The notes: a model not told the origin generated them from the letters alone. Shown: positions 1 to 8,635, numbered from the stretch's first letter. The stretch: DNA of 52,136 bases from Paracoccaceae bacterium (GCA_013373445.1 JABXHV010000068.1:1-52136); one strand, 5' to 3'. Translations and numbers: made by a program.

Positions 1-642
1 CATGCGGTTGGCATGTACGGTCCGCGCGGAGCCGGCATTTGCGAACGCGAAGGTGTCATGGACCGGATCGACATCATTGAAGGAACGATGGCCAAAGCCT
101 TTGGTGTCATGGGCGGCTACATCGCAGCGGACCAGGCAATCGTAGATGCCGTGCGCTCTTATGCGCCTGGCTTCATCTTCACCACTGCCATCCCCCCAGG
201 ACTTGCGGCCGCGGCGGCAACCTCAATTCGGCATCTGAAGACCTCTCAGGAAGAGCGCGCTGGCCAGCAGCGCCAGGCACAGCGCACCAAGGACAAGCTG
301 CGTACTGCGGGTTTGCCAGTCATGTCTTCAGAAACACATATTGTCCCAGTGCTGGTTGCCAATCCTGAACTGTGCAAGCAGGCGAGCGACATGCTGCTGG
401 ATCGCCATGGAATCTACATCCAACCGATCAACTACCCGACAGTGCCGCGCGGAACCGAACGGCTGCGCATCACGCCAACACCTTTGCATGATGACGAGCT
501 GATCGACCGGCTTTGCGCGGCGATGATCGACGTTTGGGAAACGCTTGGCCTGCCGAAGGGCATTGTCGACAAGGATTGCAACATCGTAGACGCCAACGGC
601 GAACGCGTAGACGCTATTTTGGCGAGTGGTGCTGGCGGCTGA
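1..642 (+). CDS. hemA: 5-aminolevulinate synthase, C-terminal part (cut by window start)
   Basis: Partial gene: the reading frame is open from base 1 and ends at the TGA at 640-642, giving 213 residues. The enzyme condenses glycine with succinyl-CoA to 5-aminolevulinate, the first step of the alphaproteobacterial C4 (Shemin) haem pathway, in the cytoplasm with PLP. The visible part holds the active-site motif [15 protein letters not shown], whose lysine (bases 94-96) should form the Schiff base with PLP. It also holds the family-typical [11 protein letters not shown] stretch before it and the [21 protein letters not shown] segment near the C-terminus. About half of a normal ~405-residue enzyme is visible. 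It converges on a FixJ-like regulator gene and the two share a terminator hairpin between them. Its promoter lies outside the window. The family call is firm. Confidence 0.95.
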   Translation, partial: HAVGMYGPRGAGICEREGVMDRIDIIEGTMAKAFGVMGGYIAADQAIVDAVRSYAPGFIFTTAIPPGLAAAAATSIRHLKTSQEERAGQQRQAQRTKDKLRTAGLPVMSSETHIVPVLVANPELCKQASDMLLDRHGIYIQPINYPTVPRGTERLRITPTPLHDDELIDRLCAAMIDVWETLGLPKGIVDKDCNIVDANGERVDAILASGAGG

Positions 643-700
643 AGGTCAAAAGTTTTTTGCTTTTACAGCCCAACCGAAAACATGAATTGTAAAAAACAAA

Positions 701-731
701 GCGCCTGAAGATCGCAATGATCTTCAGGCGC
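701..731 (-). terminator. Intrinsic terminator between hemA and the fixJ-like gene
   Basis: A perfect 13-bp stem (GCGCCTGAAGATC at 701-713, its complement at 719-731) closes a 5-nt loop. Read on the minus strand the stem is followed by TTTGTTTTTT, so it is a strong intrinsic terminator for the fixJ-like gene. On the plus strand the trailing sequence is only weakly T-rich, so termination of hemA here would be less efficient. Confidence 0.85.
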
Positions 732-766
732 AAGTCGATTTCAATGGTTAGAAACACACGGATGCG

Positions 767-1360
767 TTAGCCGGCAAGCACTATCCTGACTAGATCGGCT
801 GCATTGCGTGCACCAAGTTTTTCCATGATCCGCGCCCGATGCACCTCTACCGTCCGAGAGCTGATCCCCAAGGTTTCAGCAACTTCCTTGTTGGAAGCCC
901 CAGAAGTAATCTCCTTGAGAACCTCACGTTCGCGGTTTGTCAGCAAATCCGCTCCAGCAAAGTTTCGCAGTTCATCTTTTGAATTCTGGCTCATTGCAGA
1001 GATACCGTCGGTGATCCGCTCAATGACCCTTTCTGCAGTAAACGGTTTTTCGATGAAGTCATAAGCGCCATTCCGGATCGCCTCAACCGCAAGAGGGATG
1101 TCCCCCTGCCCGGAAATCATAAAAATCGGCGCTGGGTATTTGACTGCATTCAGCTCTTTCAAGACGTCTATTCCGGATCGGCCCGGCATGTGGACATCGA
1201 GCAAGACACAAGCTGGTTTCTTCAGCTGGGCAGTATCAACAAATGCATCGCCGTCCTTGAACGTCTCAACTTCAAAGCCTTCCAGACTAAAAACTACTGA
1301 AAGCGCATCACGTATCGCTGGATCGTCATCGACTATGTAGATGGACTTTGCGTCATTCAT
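767..1360 (-). CDS. FixJ-family two-component response regulator
   Basis: A 197-residue receiver plus LuxR-type HTH protein, the normal length for FixJ/NarL-like regulators. Receiver residues are all present: the acidic cluster D11-D13, phosphoacceptor D55 in LLDVHMPG, S83 and K105 in IEKPF. The HTH (about residues 137-195) contains LTNREREVLKEI and SNKEVAETLGISSRTVEVHRARIMEKL. It should therefore be a phosphorylation-dependent DNA-binding activator. The ATG at 1358-1360 has a good Shine-Dalgarno (AAGGAG, 7 nt upstream). No histidine kinase is adjacent, so the partner is unknown. The gene converges on hemA. In rhizobia FixLJ links oxygen to haem and micro-oxic genes, but a link to hemA here rests on position alone. 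It could equally be one of many FixJ paralogues. Confidence 0.88.
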   Translation of the reverse strand: MNDAKSIYIVDDDPAIRDALSVVFSLEGFEVETFKDGDAFVDTAQLKKPACVLLDVHMPGRSGIDVLKELNAVKYPAPIFMISGQGDIPLAVEAIRNGAYDFIEKPFTAERVIERITDGISAMSQNSKDELRNFAGADLLTNREREVLKEITSGASNKEVAETLGISSRTVEVHRARIMEKLGARNAADLVRIVLAG

Positions 1361-2011
1361 TGGTGGTCTCCTTAAAAATGGGGCTAATCAAGCTTTTTGC
1401 TTTTTTTGCTTTTTCAGTCTTCGAGCTCAGGCCACCTCTCTCTTGGCAGAATGAGAACAAATAGTGCCCCTCTCCCTAAACTGCGGTCGTGCCGAAAGCA
1501 GCGATTGCAGAAGGGATGAGGATTCCAGATCGCTGGTAGAACGATCCGCAAACAGATTGGAAGTCGAGGAAGAGATCGATGCATAGGTCACATCACAGGA
1601 ACGACCTGCATGAGTTCGTTCGGCGAAAGCGTTTGCCGGCTGCCCTAGGGAAACAAATGCGTCGGCACAAACATTCCCAAACAGACGTACGAGACGAGCT
1701 CGATGCGCCACTTGTCCGGGGATACAACCCAATGTTTTGCTCTGTTTCATCTTCGCTCACTACGCAGAGTAATGCAAATACTGAACGTCTCTGGACTTAT
1801 ACCTATTACGTATATTTACAACCAATTCAATAAGCTGGATACATTTTTTCTTATTTATCTTTGGAAATTGAATTTCTCTTTAAATATCATAAAATTACAA
1901 CTCCGATTAAAGCAATAAAATAGAATCGATACTTAAAATTTCGCAAGTTAAATTATCGATACTTTATTTTTTATAACTAACTCTTGGTAAACTTAAGCTT
2001 CAACCCGAACT
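1361..2011. other. 650-bp gene-free region with an AT-rich island
   Basis: No open frame here looks like a protein: the frames at 1427-1750 (minus) and 1579-1833 (plus) lack recognisable motifs and a convincing start. Bases 1390-1415 hold three GCTTTTT-type units just upstream of the fixJ-like ribosome-binding site. Bases 1750-2010 are strikingly AT-rich (25 G/C out of 120 at 1861-1980 by hand count) and contain a 10-bp direct repeat. The stretch may hold a regulatory region or an unrecognised small RNA. I cannot show either. Confidence 0.5.
1925..1964. repeat. Direct repeat ATCGATACTT, two copies 30 bp apart
   Basis: Exact 10-bp copies at 1925-1934 and 1955-1964 have a 30-bp start-to-start distance, close to three helical turns. 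They sit inside the AT-rich island downstream of yjbQ. Two same-face half-sites could be a protein-binding site, but no target gene is obvious. Confidence 0.45.
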
Positions 2012-2476
2012 TCAACTTCCTAAGTAGTGCATGGTAATTGATCTTTGGTGTGCTCGCGCACGATGCTCAACCACATAGACCGCCTGCCAAGTCCCCAGAT
2101 CAAGCCGAGCGTTCACAACCGGAACCTGCAACGAAACCCCGCACAGGACAGTCTTGATGTGCGCGGGCATATCATCAGCACCCTCCATCGCATGGCGGTA
2201 GGCCACGTTCTGAGGCGCCAATCGATCCAATGCATCCACAATATCTGCTTGCACATCCGGGTCAGTGTTCTCCTGAATCGTCAGCGACGCCGACGTGTGA
2301 CACAGAAACAATGTCAAGAGACCGTCACGCACCTGGTTTTCGCTGAGCCAATGATTGAGCCCATCGGTAATAGCGACAAATCCGTCACCTCTGGTTGAGA
2401 CCATCATGCGCCCCATCACTTGCTGTAGAGCACCTGTCTCGCTTTCCAACGTCCACGTTCCAAACTCGCTTGCCAT
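2012..2476 (-). CDS. yjbQ: YjbQ/UPF0047 family protein
   Basis: A 154-residue protein of the YjbQ (UPF0047) family, a small beta-rich trimer-forming enzyme fold. E. coli YjbQ has been reported to have weak thiamine-phosphate synthase activity, but the physiological role is unsettled. Family signatures are visible: LFLCHTSASLTIQEN, a DP-x-V-x-x-D segment, the YRHAMEG...DDMPAHIK motif and the C-terminal GTWQAVYVVEHR, with the conserved histidines and glutamates that form the putative active site. Length is slightly above the usual ~140 residues. The ATG at 2474-2476 follows GAGG and GGG purine runs. It is a single gene, divergent from the thioesterase-like gene at 2730, with 253 bp between them that could hold both promoters. 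Confidence 0.9.
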   Translation of the reverse strand: MASEFGTWTLESETGALQQVMGRMMVSTRGDGFVAITDGLNHWLSENQVRDGLLTLFLCHTSASLTIQENTDPDVQADIVDALDRLAPQNVAYRHAMEGADDMPAHIKTVLCGVSLQVPVVNARLDLGTWQAVYVVEHRARAHQRSITMHYLGS

Positions 2477-2729
2477 GCCCTAAGCCTCCAAATTCTCACA
2501 CCGCAGCTACTCACAGAGATTTTGCCTTACCCAACAGGGATGCGAAACAGAAACAATTTCAAACACCTACCGCAAAGGCAATACCTAAATTGGAGGAACG
2601 CTATACTTTGTAAAATGTTCGCTCCTGTGCAGCGCTCTTTTATTTTCGCAGCATAACTGCCATAGACAGAAAGTATCTCTGCAACTCAAGTGAAGCCACT
2701 TCATAGTACCCTTAATCTGGACACCACGT

Positions 2730-3638
2730 ATGCGCGCGCAGGAAACTCTTTTTTCCGCAATTTACCCTTGGGAATGTGACATCAATGACGCTCTTTCAAT
2801 CGACCGTTACTTTGAAAGGTTCGACGAAGCAGACCGTCAGTTTCGCCTGATCAGCAATCTAACCGAGACAACAGTTGGACAGCGCCGCGTTCGGATCGCG
2901 CGTATTCACAACCACTTAAAACCGCACGACTTGGTGTCATTGCATTCATACATCGCATTTGACGGCCCATTCATGATGACGGTCGTTCATGAAATGCGAC
3001 ATGCCCAAAATGACATTCTTTGCGCCACTGTCATTGACGGGTTCCAGCCAAATACGAATGCCGTGACGGACGTGCGCAAACGTTTCGACGCCTTCCAAGG
3101 CCGTCTCGACAAGATTTCCATACCGACGCTTCTGGACATAGCTGCATCGCATTCCAAGTCGTCGATGGATTCTCTCATGAGCATGGGAACGAGAATTTGT
3201 TTTCGTGGAACGGTTTTTCCGCGGGATGTGGGACCAGAGGGAACTGCTGGCGACCAACTTGTTGTTCACGCATTTTCACAGGCAACCGAACATCTCCTCC
3301 TGCAGGAAGGGGTTGAAGCCAACGCCTCAAAAGGAGACCAGTTTGGGGGCACACCGTTGCAGGAAATGAAACTCACCTGGGTCAGCCCCTTAAAGGCTGG
3401 AGATGTCTTTCTGGTCATGAGCGCTTTGCACCATCAGAAAACTGGGCCGGATCTTTTTCGGCATCACCTTTTCGAAGCTCGCACGAAGCGGACAATTGCC
3501 ATTTGCGAGTCCAGAAAGAACGAAAGCACCAGAGCCCCACGTGATGCAGAGTCATCCGAAGTCGAAGACCTCGCATTCAGCCTGGAGACAGTATTCCCAA
3601 ACGGCAAGCCGAAACGCAATGCGCTCTTCGACCTTTAG
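2730..3638 (+). CDS. Double-hotdog thioesterase-like protein
   Basis: A 302-residue protein of two apparent hotdog halves. The first begins with YPWECDINDALSIDRYFERFDEA, which resembles the start of the 4-hydroxybenzoyl-CoA/acyl-ACP thioesterase fold (an acidic-Asn motif followed by the long hotdog helix). The second half (about 150-270) has LHHQKTGPDLFRHHLFEARTKRTIA, a typical last hotdog strand region. The likely activity is hydrolysis of an acyl-CoA or acyl-carrier thioester; the substrate cannot be read from the sequence. The ATG at 2730 lacks a strong ribosome-binding site, so the start is less certain than the family. Its stop overlaps the convergent secreted-protein gene by 4 bp. Confidence 0.6.
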   Translation: MRAQETLFSAIYPWECDINDALSIDRYFERFDEADRQFRLISNLTETTVGQRRVRIARIHNHLKPHDLVSLHSYIAFDGPFMMTVVHEMRHAQNDILCATVIDGFQPNTNAVTDVRKRFDAFQGRLDKISIPTLLDIAASHSKSSMDSLMSMGTRICFRGTVFPRDVGPEGTAGDQLVVHAFSQATEHLLLQEGVEANASKGDQFGGTPLQEMKLTWVSPLKAGDVFLVMSALHHQKTGPDLFRHHLFEARTKRTIAICESRKNESTRAPRDAESSEVEDLAFSLETVFPNGKPKRNALFDL

Positions 3639-4279
3639 CCTTCGGTCGGATCCGTGAGATCGTTCTGAAGATCTTTGACGAAGCCAAAGAACCGACGCAT
3701 TGCGTCCTGAGAGAAGTCAAGAAACCGTTCGAACTGTTGTTCATCTTGGTCTGTCAGCTGTGGCACAGATTGAGGAGGCGGAGCAACGTGGCTTTCTTGC
3801 TCCTTTTTGTGAGCAGATCTACTCTTATCTTCTTTGGCCAACTGGTCGGGAGCCTTTTCAGAAGCGCCATCGGTTCCAGGAACGATTGCCTGCTTATCAG
3901 GTTTGGCCCGCGCGATTTCCAGCGCTTGCTCAAGCTGCTTGATTTCGCTTCTTGCAGAAGCCAAGTCTCCGGACAGGCGATCGATCTCCAGCTCATACGC
4001 GCGCTCAGCCTGAGGCACCGGCTGACACCTCCAAAGCGCGTTGAGTTTCCGGCAAACCGTCACGTCACCTGTCTCACGGTCGACGCGCATGAGATCACCT
4101 TCAACCAGCGCAAGCGAGAACTTCTCTGTATCTCTGACCTGCGCTGAGCTCTGATCTTCGGCCCAAGCGGGCGACAAACCATGGGAACTGAGAACAACAA
4201 TTGAGCTTGCCAAGCACAACAAGATACCTGCTTTTAATTTTGCACAGCACAGCGCATTGTTTGGTTTAAACAAGGTCAT
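3635..4279 (-). CDS. Secreted coiled-coil protein of unknown function
   Basis: A 214-residue protein I do not recognise. The first ~40 residues are a long signal peptide: a basic N-region, the hydrophobic core GILLCLASSIVVL, then a Sec cleavage site after AWA. The mature part starts with a small domain containing TGDVTVCRKLNALWRCQPV; its two cysteines could form a periplasmic disulfide. A coiled coil follows (ELEIDRLSGDLASARSEIKQLEQALEIA, about residues 96-124), then a charged Pro/Gln-rich linker and an amphipathic C-terminal helix (FERFLDFSQDAMRRFFGFVKDL). This suggests a periplasmic or membrane-surface scaffold. It stands alone, converging on the thioesterase-like gene. The function is open. 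Confidence 0.7.
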   Translation of the reverse strand: MTLFKPNNALCCAKLKAGILLCLASSIVVLSSHGLSPAWAEDQSSAQVRDTEKFSLALVEGDLMRVDRETGDVTVCRKLNALWRCQPVPQAERAYELEIDRLSGDLASARSEIKQLEQALEIARAKPDKQAIVPGTDGASEKAPDQLAKEDKSRSAHKKEQESHVAPPPQSVPQLTDQDEQQFERFLDFSQDAMRRFFGFVKDLQNDLTDPTEG

Positions 4280-4493
4280 CTTGATTTCTCCTTGGCTCAG
4301 AGTGGAAACGCCAGCTAGTTTAAAGCATCAATCAACGGGAGCATCCACGCGCTCTTCTAACGTGCCTTACTGACAATTCCACGAAAGCTCACCCTCTTTC
4401 CCCAGTGATCTCTCATTCATCCGCAATAATCTTTTTGGCTGCACCTGCGCCCATCTTCCGCTCGCCAAGCGCTGAGCTGAAGACTTCTGATAT

Positions 4494-5111
4494 TCAAAGT
4501 CCGTGAAACCCCTGCCGTCCACTCGCCAAGGCATCTTCAAGCAGGTCCAGACGGTCCTGCCCCCAAAACGGTTCGCCATTCAGCACATAGCAAGGTGATC
4601 CGATGACACCGCTCTCAATTGCCTTGCGAGCGTTGAGGGCATACTGCTCCTGGGCGGCCGGCTCTTGTGCGGCATTCAGGACGTAGTCCGGGTCAGCACC
4701 CAACTTTTCCAGGATCTCTGCCAACACCTCATCTTCTGCAATGTTCCGTTCGCTTACCCAGATCGCGCGAAAGACGGCGTCGGAGAACTCCAGAGCGGGA
4801 CCCTCCATGTCAGCCAGAACAATTGCGCAGCAATCGGCAAGCGACGGATTGGTGGGAAAAAACTTCGGCCTGAAGACCAGCGGCAACCCTCTACGTCGTT
4901 GCCATCTTTGCATTTCGATAAACCGGTAGGCTTGTCGAGCAGGATGACGCTTACCAAGTGGCAAGCCGCCAGTTTCTTCAAACACGCCGCCCAAGTTGAC
5001 CGGACGAGGGCGAATGACCGCGCCGTGTTTTTCAGCAACTTCCTGAAAGAGCTGATGCCCCAAATACGCCCAAGGTGACATGTGCGTGTAAAAATACTCA
5101 ATGACAGCCAT
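4494..5111 (-). CDS. DsbA-family 2-hydroxychromene-2-carboxylate isomerase-like protein
   Basis: A 205-residue thioredoxin/kappa-GST-fold protein. It starts MAVIEYFYTHMSPWAYLGHQ: the serine of SPW replaces the DsbA cysteine and matches the glutathione-activating serine of HCCA isomerases. The C-terminal GVIGSPCYVLNGEPFWGQDRLDLLEDAL is the family hallmark, carrying the cis-proline and the FWGQDRL motif. HCCA isomerase acts in naphthalene degradation, but no aromatic-degradation genes are nearby, so the role is more likely a general GSH-dependent isomerase or oxidoreductase. An upstream in-frame start at 5141 would add ten residues that do not fit the family; the ATG at 5109-5111 puts the first beta strand at the N-terminus and is preferred. 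Confidence 0.85.
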   Translation of the reverse strand: MAVIEYFYTHMSPWAYLGHQLFQEVAEKHGAVIRPRPVNLGGVFEETGGLPLGKRHPARQAYRFIEMQRWQRRRGLPLVFRPKFFPTNPSLADCCAIVLADMEGPALEFSDAVFRAIWVSERNIAEDEVLAEILEKLGADPDYVLNAAQEPAAQEQYALNARKAIESGVIGSPCYVLNGEPFWGQDRLDLLEDALASGRQGFHGL

Positions 5112-5525
5112 CAGTCCCTCATCGTGAATCAAGGTGCACAACTCGTTCTTTTCGCAAAGACAGTTCGCACCTAGAACCTGTCAAACTCATTAAACAGTGC
5201 ACCTCGCAAAGCGCCGATGCAACTCAAGAGTTTACAAATACAAGACAAGTTTTGCGCAATTGGACGTCAGCTCAAGTAGACCAAGCAGCGGAGTCACAAC
5301 AGGGTAAATCATCGAATTAGCGACATACAATCAGCGACCTAAAGGGAATTAGACCGTGTTTTGACGTAATTTCATCAGCTTGGTAACATATATCGTGGTT
5401 ACTCAAGCCCGGAATCGCTGGACGTGTAAGGAAAACACGCCTATACACGCAGCTGAAATGCGCGCCGCACATACGAGTTACTCGTCTTAGAGCTGGCGCC
5501 AGACGATCTCCTTTGAAAGATACGA
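5112..5525. other. 414-bp gene-free region upstream of the DEAD-box gene
   Basis: No coding frame is supported. It should hold the isomerase promoter (minus) and the helicase promoter and leader (plus). Two short dyads lie close to the helicase start: ACGAG-TTA-CTCGT near 5473-5485 and the palindrome CTGGCGCCAG at 5493-5502, 24 bp before the ATG. Cold-inducible RNA helicases often have long structured leaders, but nothing here proves that. Confidence 0.4.
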
Positions 5526-7577
5526 ATGACAGACTTTCAAAACGTCTTACCGACGTTAGCGGCCGCACTTAATGATCGCGGTTATGAAAAACTTACACCC
5601 GTTCAGCTCAGCGTTCTGAATGATGCCCCGCAAAATGCCGACCTTCTGGTATCGGCGCAGACAGGGTCCGGCAAGACAGTTGCCTTTGGTTTGGCACTGG
5701 CGCCGACTCTTCTGGGTGAAGATGATACTTTTGGAGCACCAGGCGCACCAGTTGCCCTGGCGATTGCCCCAACACGCGAACTGGCCCTTCAGGTTAAAGA
5801 AGAACTGACTTGGCTTTACGATAAAGCCAAAGCGGTGACTGCGTCCTGCGTCGGCGGAATGGATCCACGTGCAGAGCGTCGTCATCTGACTTCTGGCGTT
5901 CACATTGTGGTGGGAACACCCGGCCGTTTGCGCGACCACATTGAACGACGCGCTCTGGACCTTTCCCAGATCAAGGCGATCGTCCTCGATGAAGCTGATG
6001 AAATGCTCGATATGGGCTTCCGCGAAGACCTCGAGTTCATTCTCGGCTCCGCGCCGGACAGCCGTAGAACATTGATGTTCTCAGCCACTGTTTCGCGCCC
6101 AATCGCGGAACTGGCCAAACGCTTCCAGAATGATGCTGTTCGTCTTTCGACGATCAACACCAAAGAACAGCACGGCGATATTCAGTACATTGCGCACCCC
6201 GTTGCACCGAAGGATCGCGAAAATGCGATCATCAACGTGCTGCGCCTGCATGAATCTGAAAAGTCCATTGTGTTTTGTTCAACACGCGAAGCAGTAAACC
6301 GCCTTACATCACGTCTTGCGAACCGTGGTTTTGCCATCGTCTCGCTCTCCGGCGAACTGAGCCAGGAGCAGCGTTCCAGCTCCCTGCAGGCGATGAAAGA
6401 TGGACGTGCCCGTGTTTGCGTTGCGACCGATGTTGCGGCACGCGGTATCGACCTTCCAAATCTGGATCTGGTAATTCATGCCGACTTGCCGACAGGCAAG
6501 GAACCGCTCCTGCACCGCTCCGGTCGTACAGGCCGTGCCGGTCGTAAAGGTACATGTGTGCTGATGGTGCCTTTCCCGCGCCGACGCCAGGCAATCCGCC
6601 TGCTGTCCATGGCCCGCATCGATGCGAAATGGGTTGGCGCACCGACTGCCGATGAAATTCGTGCCAAGGACCGCGAACGGCTCTTGTCTGATCCAGTGCT
6701 GTCAGCACCGGTCGAAGATGAAGAAGCAACCGTCATCAAGGAACTTGCTGAACAGTATAGCGCTGAACAGCTTGCAGCTGCCTTTGTGAAGTTGCGCCAG
6801 GCGAAGCTGCCTTCACCTGAAGAGATTGGTGAACTGGGCTCCGAACAGCTGTCCGGCAACGACGTGGGATCACGTCATGGACGCAGTGCAGAAATCTCAG
6901 GCAAGTTCGAAGACGGAATCTGGTTCAGCCTGTCGGTTGGTCACAAGCACCGTGCTGATCCGCGCTGGCTGCTGCCAATGATCTGCAAAGCAGGCAATGT
7001 AACCAAGCGTGACGTTGGCGCGATCAAGATCTACCAGGGCGTCAGCTACTTCGAGATTTCCGGCAAACTTGGCGAGAGTTTCGCAGGAACCGTCAAGAAG
7101 GAAGGTACCGGCGAAAAGAACGTCAACATCAGCCGACTTGATGTGAAGCCTGGCGAACTGCCGACAGCTCCCAAGGAAGAATTTACACCACGTGGTGGAC
7201 CAAAGGGACGCGGGCGCCGCGGTGATGCACCAGACTACGAAAGCATGGGCCGTGAAGACCGCATGCGTGGTCCGCGCCGTGGACCGAAGAACTTCAGTGC
7301 AGGTGAAGGCAAACCGCCAGCACGCGCCAAAAAGCGCCGTCGTTTTGAAGATGACGATGCGCCGGCAACACATCCTGCCTATGAGCCAATGGATCCTAAA
7401 GCTGTCGCGCGTGACTTCGACGGTGACAAGCCGCCGCGTTCAAGCAAGCCGAAGGAGGCCCGTGCTGACGGCCCTCGCAAGTTCAAGGGCGCGAAAGCTG
7501 GCCCAAAATCCGGCAAACCCAAGAAGGGTGGCAAACCATCGCGCTCTGAACGTAAGAGTGCCAAGGCCAGCAGTTAG
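5526..7577 (+). CDS. deaD: DEAD-box ATP-dependent RNA helicase (DeaD/CsdA-like)
   Basis: A 683-residue cytoplasmic RNA helicase. Motifs in order: Q motif (YEKLTPVQ, 20-27), Walker A (AQTGSGKT, 44-51), PTRELA (82-87), GG and TPGR, DEAD (155-158), SAT (186-188), and in domain 2 CSTREAVNRL, ATDVAARGID and HRSGRTGRAGRKG. A DbpA/CsdA-type RNA-binding domain follows (about 450-530, IWFSLSVGHKHRADPRWLLPMI...IKIYQGVSYFEI). The last ~140 residues are a low-complexity Arg/Lys/Gly/Pro tail (GPKGRGRRGD, RRGPKNF). The order matches DeaD/CsdA helicases that unwind rRNA intermediates and structured mRNA in the cold. The gene symbol is by domain order; another paralogue name is possible. A strong terminator follows, so it is monocistronic. 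Confidence 0.93.
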   Translation: MTDFQNVLPTLAAALNDRGYEKLTPVQLSVLNDAPQNADLLVSAQTGSGKTVAFGLALAPTLLGEDDTFGAPGAPVALAIAPTRELALQVKEELTWLYDKAKAVTASCVGGMDPRAERRHLTSGVHIVVGTPGRLRDHIERRALDLSQIKAIVLDEADEMLDMGFREDLEFILGSAPDSRRTLMFSATVSRPIAELAKRFQNDAVRLSTINTKEQHGDIQYIAHPVAPKDRENAIINVLRLHESEKSIVFCSTREAVNRLTSRLANRGFAIVSLSGELSQEQRSSSLQAMKDGRARVCVATDVAARGIDLPNLDLVIHADLPTGKEPLLHRSGRTGRAGRKGTCVLMVPFPRRRQAIRLLSMARIDAKWVGAPTADEIRAKDRERLLSDPVLSAPVEDEEATVIKELAEQYSAEQLAAAFVKLRQAKLPSPEEIGELGSEQLSGNDVGSRHGRSAEISGKFEDGIWFSLSVGHKHRADPRWLLPMICKAGNVTKRDVGAIKIYQGVSYFEISGKLGESFAGTVKKEGTGEKNVNISRLDVKPGELPTAPKEEFTPRGGPKGRGRRGDAPDYESMGREDRMRGPRRGPKNFSAGEGKPPARAKKRRRFEDDDAPATHPAYEPMDPKAVARDFDGDKPPRSSKPKEARADGPRKFKGAKAGPKSGKPKKGGKPSRSERKSAKASS

Positions 7578-7620
7578 TCTTTGCTGAGTTACTGAAGGTT
7601 CGGATCCACAGCGGATTTTA

Positions 7621-7656
7621 AAGGCCCTTAAAGCACACGCTTTCAGGGCCTTTTTT
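7621..7656 (+). terminator. Intrinsic terminator of the DEAD-box helicase gene
   Basis: AAGGCCCT (7621-7628) pairs with AGGGCCTT (7645-7652), with an inner AAAGC/GCTTT helix around an ACAC loop, and a run of T to 7656. It starts 43 bp after the helicase stop. Confidence 0.88.
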
Positions 7657-7684
7657 CTTGATCAGAACAGCATCACCTTGATCG

Positions 7685-8578
7685 TCAGGCAGCCACTTCG
7701 TGCCTTAGCTGGTCCAGCATCCGTATGTGCTCTGGGAAAATTCCGCAACAACCACCGACGATCGTTGCGCCTGCCGCAATCCACTCTCTCACATGATATT
7801 CATAGGCCTGCGGAGACATATCCGTTCTCACGCCAGTCAATGTGTTGTTGGCGCGGTGACCTTCGCTGATCGGCGTGAAAGCATTTGCGTAAACACCGAT
7901 GTCACGCTCAACACCAAGCTCGCCCATCACCTCCCTGGCATCAAGCACGGCCTGCAGCATGACTTCTGGACCTGAACAGTTGAAAGAGATTCCGGCGGCA
8001 TTGCTTTGAAAGACCGCCCGGGCAGCGTCCTTGACAGATACCCCGGATCGCAGCGCAGTAGGCGCATCTTCGTGTTCCAGAAGTGTGAAGGAATACAGAC
8101 TCTTCTTTCCAGTCTTCGCCACTACTTGATGTATCAACTCGAACTCTTCCAGGCAGCTCAACGTCTCAGCCAACCAAAAGTCGACATAGGGCGTTTGTTC
8201 GGCAACCAGCATCTCGACTATCGGAAGCGCTTTTTGTGCGTCAAACAAATCGGGTCGATACGAGCCCAGGACCGGCGGGATGCAGCCTGCGACTTCTACG
8301 TTCGGATTGGTTTTGGCGCACTCGCGTGCGATTCCGGCAGCTTTCGCAACAAGTGCCCTGCCCTGTTGCTCGTAGAGTTCCTGCCCCAGATGAAATGGCA
8401 CACACGAATAGCTATTGACCGTGATTACATCACAGCCAGCGTCAATGAAATGCTGGTGAGCTTTACTCACGTAGTCGGGGCGCTCGAGCAGCGCCTGAGC
8501 GCTCCACAGTGGCTGCGAAAATGGCGCACCAATTCTCTGCAGTTCACGGCCAAGCCCGCCATCAAGCAAAGTGAACAT
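7685..8578 (-). CDS. Homocysteine S-methyltransferase family protein
   Basis: A 297-residue (beta/alpha)8-barrel methyltransferase of the MetH-N/MmuM/BHMT family. It opens with FTLLDGGLGRELQR and carries the zinc-cysteine sites of the family: the cysteine in FNCSGPEV and the C-terminal pair in VGGCCGIFPEHI. The family transfers a methyl group to homocysteine or another thiol from S-methylmethionine, betaine or a related donor. The donor cannot be assigned. The open frame could begin at a TTG (8584), but the ATG at 8576-8578 has AAAGG six bases upstream and is preferred. It stands alone between the DEAD-box terminator and gloA, on the same strand as gloA. A link to the riboswitch-controlled metZ elsewhere in the window would be only metabolic. 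Confidence 0.88.
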   Translation of the reverse strand: MFTLLDGGLGRELQRIGAPFSQPLWSAQALLERPDYVSKAHQHFIDAGCDVITVNSYSCVPFHLGQELYEQQGRALVAKAAGIARECAKTNPNVEVAGCIPPVLGSYRPDLFDAQKALPIVEMLVAEQTPYVDFWLAETLSCLEEFELIHQVVAKTGKKSLYSFTLLEHEDAPTALRSGVSVKDAARAVFQSNAAGISFNCSGPEVMLQAVLDAREVMGELGVERDIGVYANAFTPISEGHRANNTLTGVRTDMSPQAYEYHVREWIAAGATIVGGCCGIFPEHIRMLDQLRHEVAA

Positions 8579-8635
8579 GATCAACCTTTATTACTATGAT
8601 CTGTCAAAATCGATCAGTCGATGACTACACGATGT

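Noticed and set aside
1427-1750. Minus-strand frame of about 107 codons upstream of the fixJ-like gene, first suspected to be a kinase remnant
   Set aside because: No H-box, N-box, G-box or PAS motif is visible, and composition is not protein-like.
5493-5502. Palindrome CTGGCGCCAG near the DEAD-box start
   Set aside because: A 10-bp palindrome in G+C-rich DNA is not rare and there is no partner site or known regulator; kept only as a note on the intergenic region.
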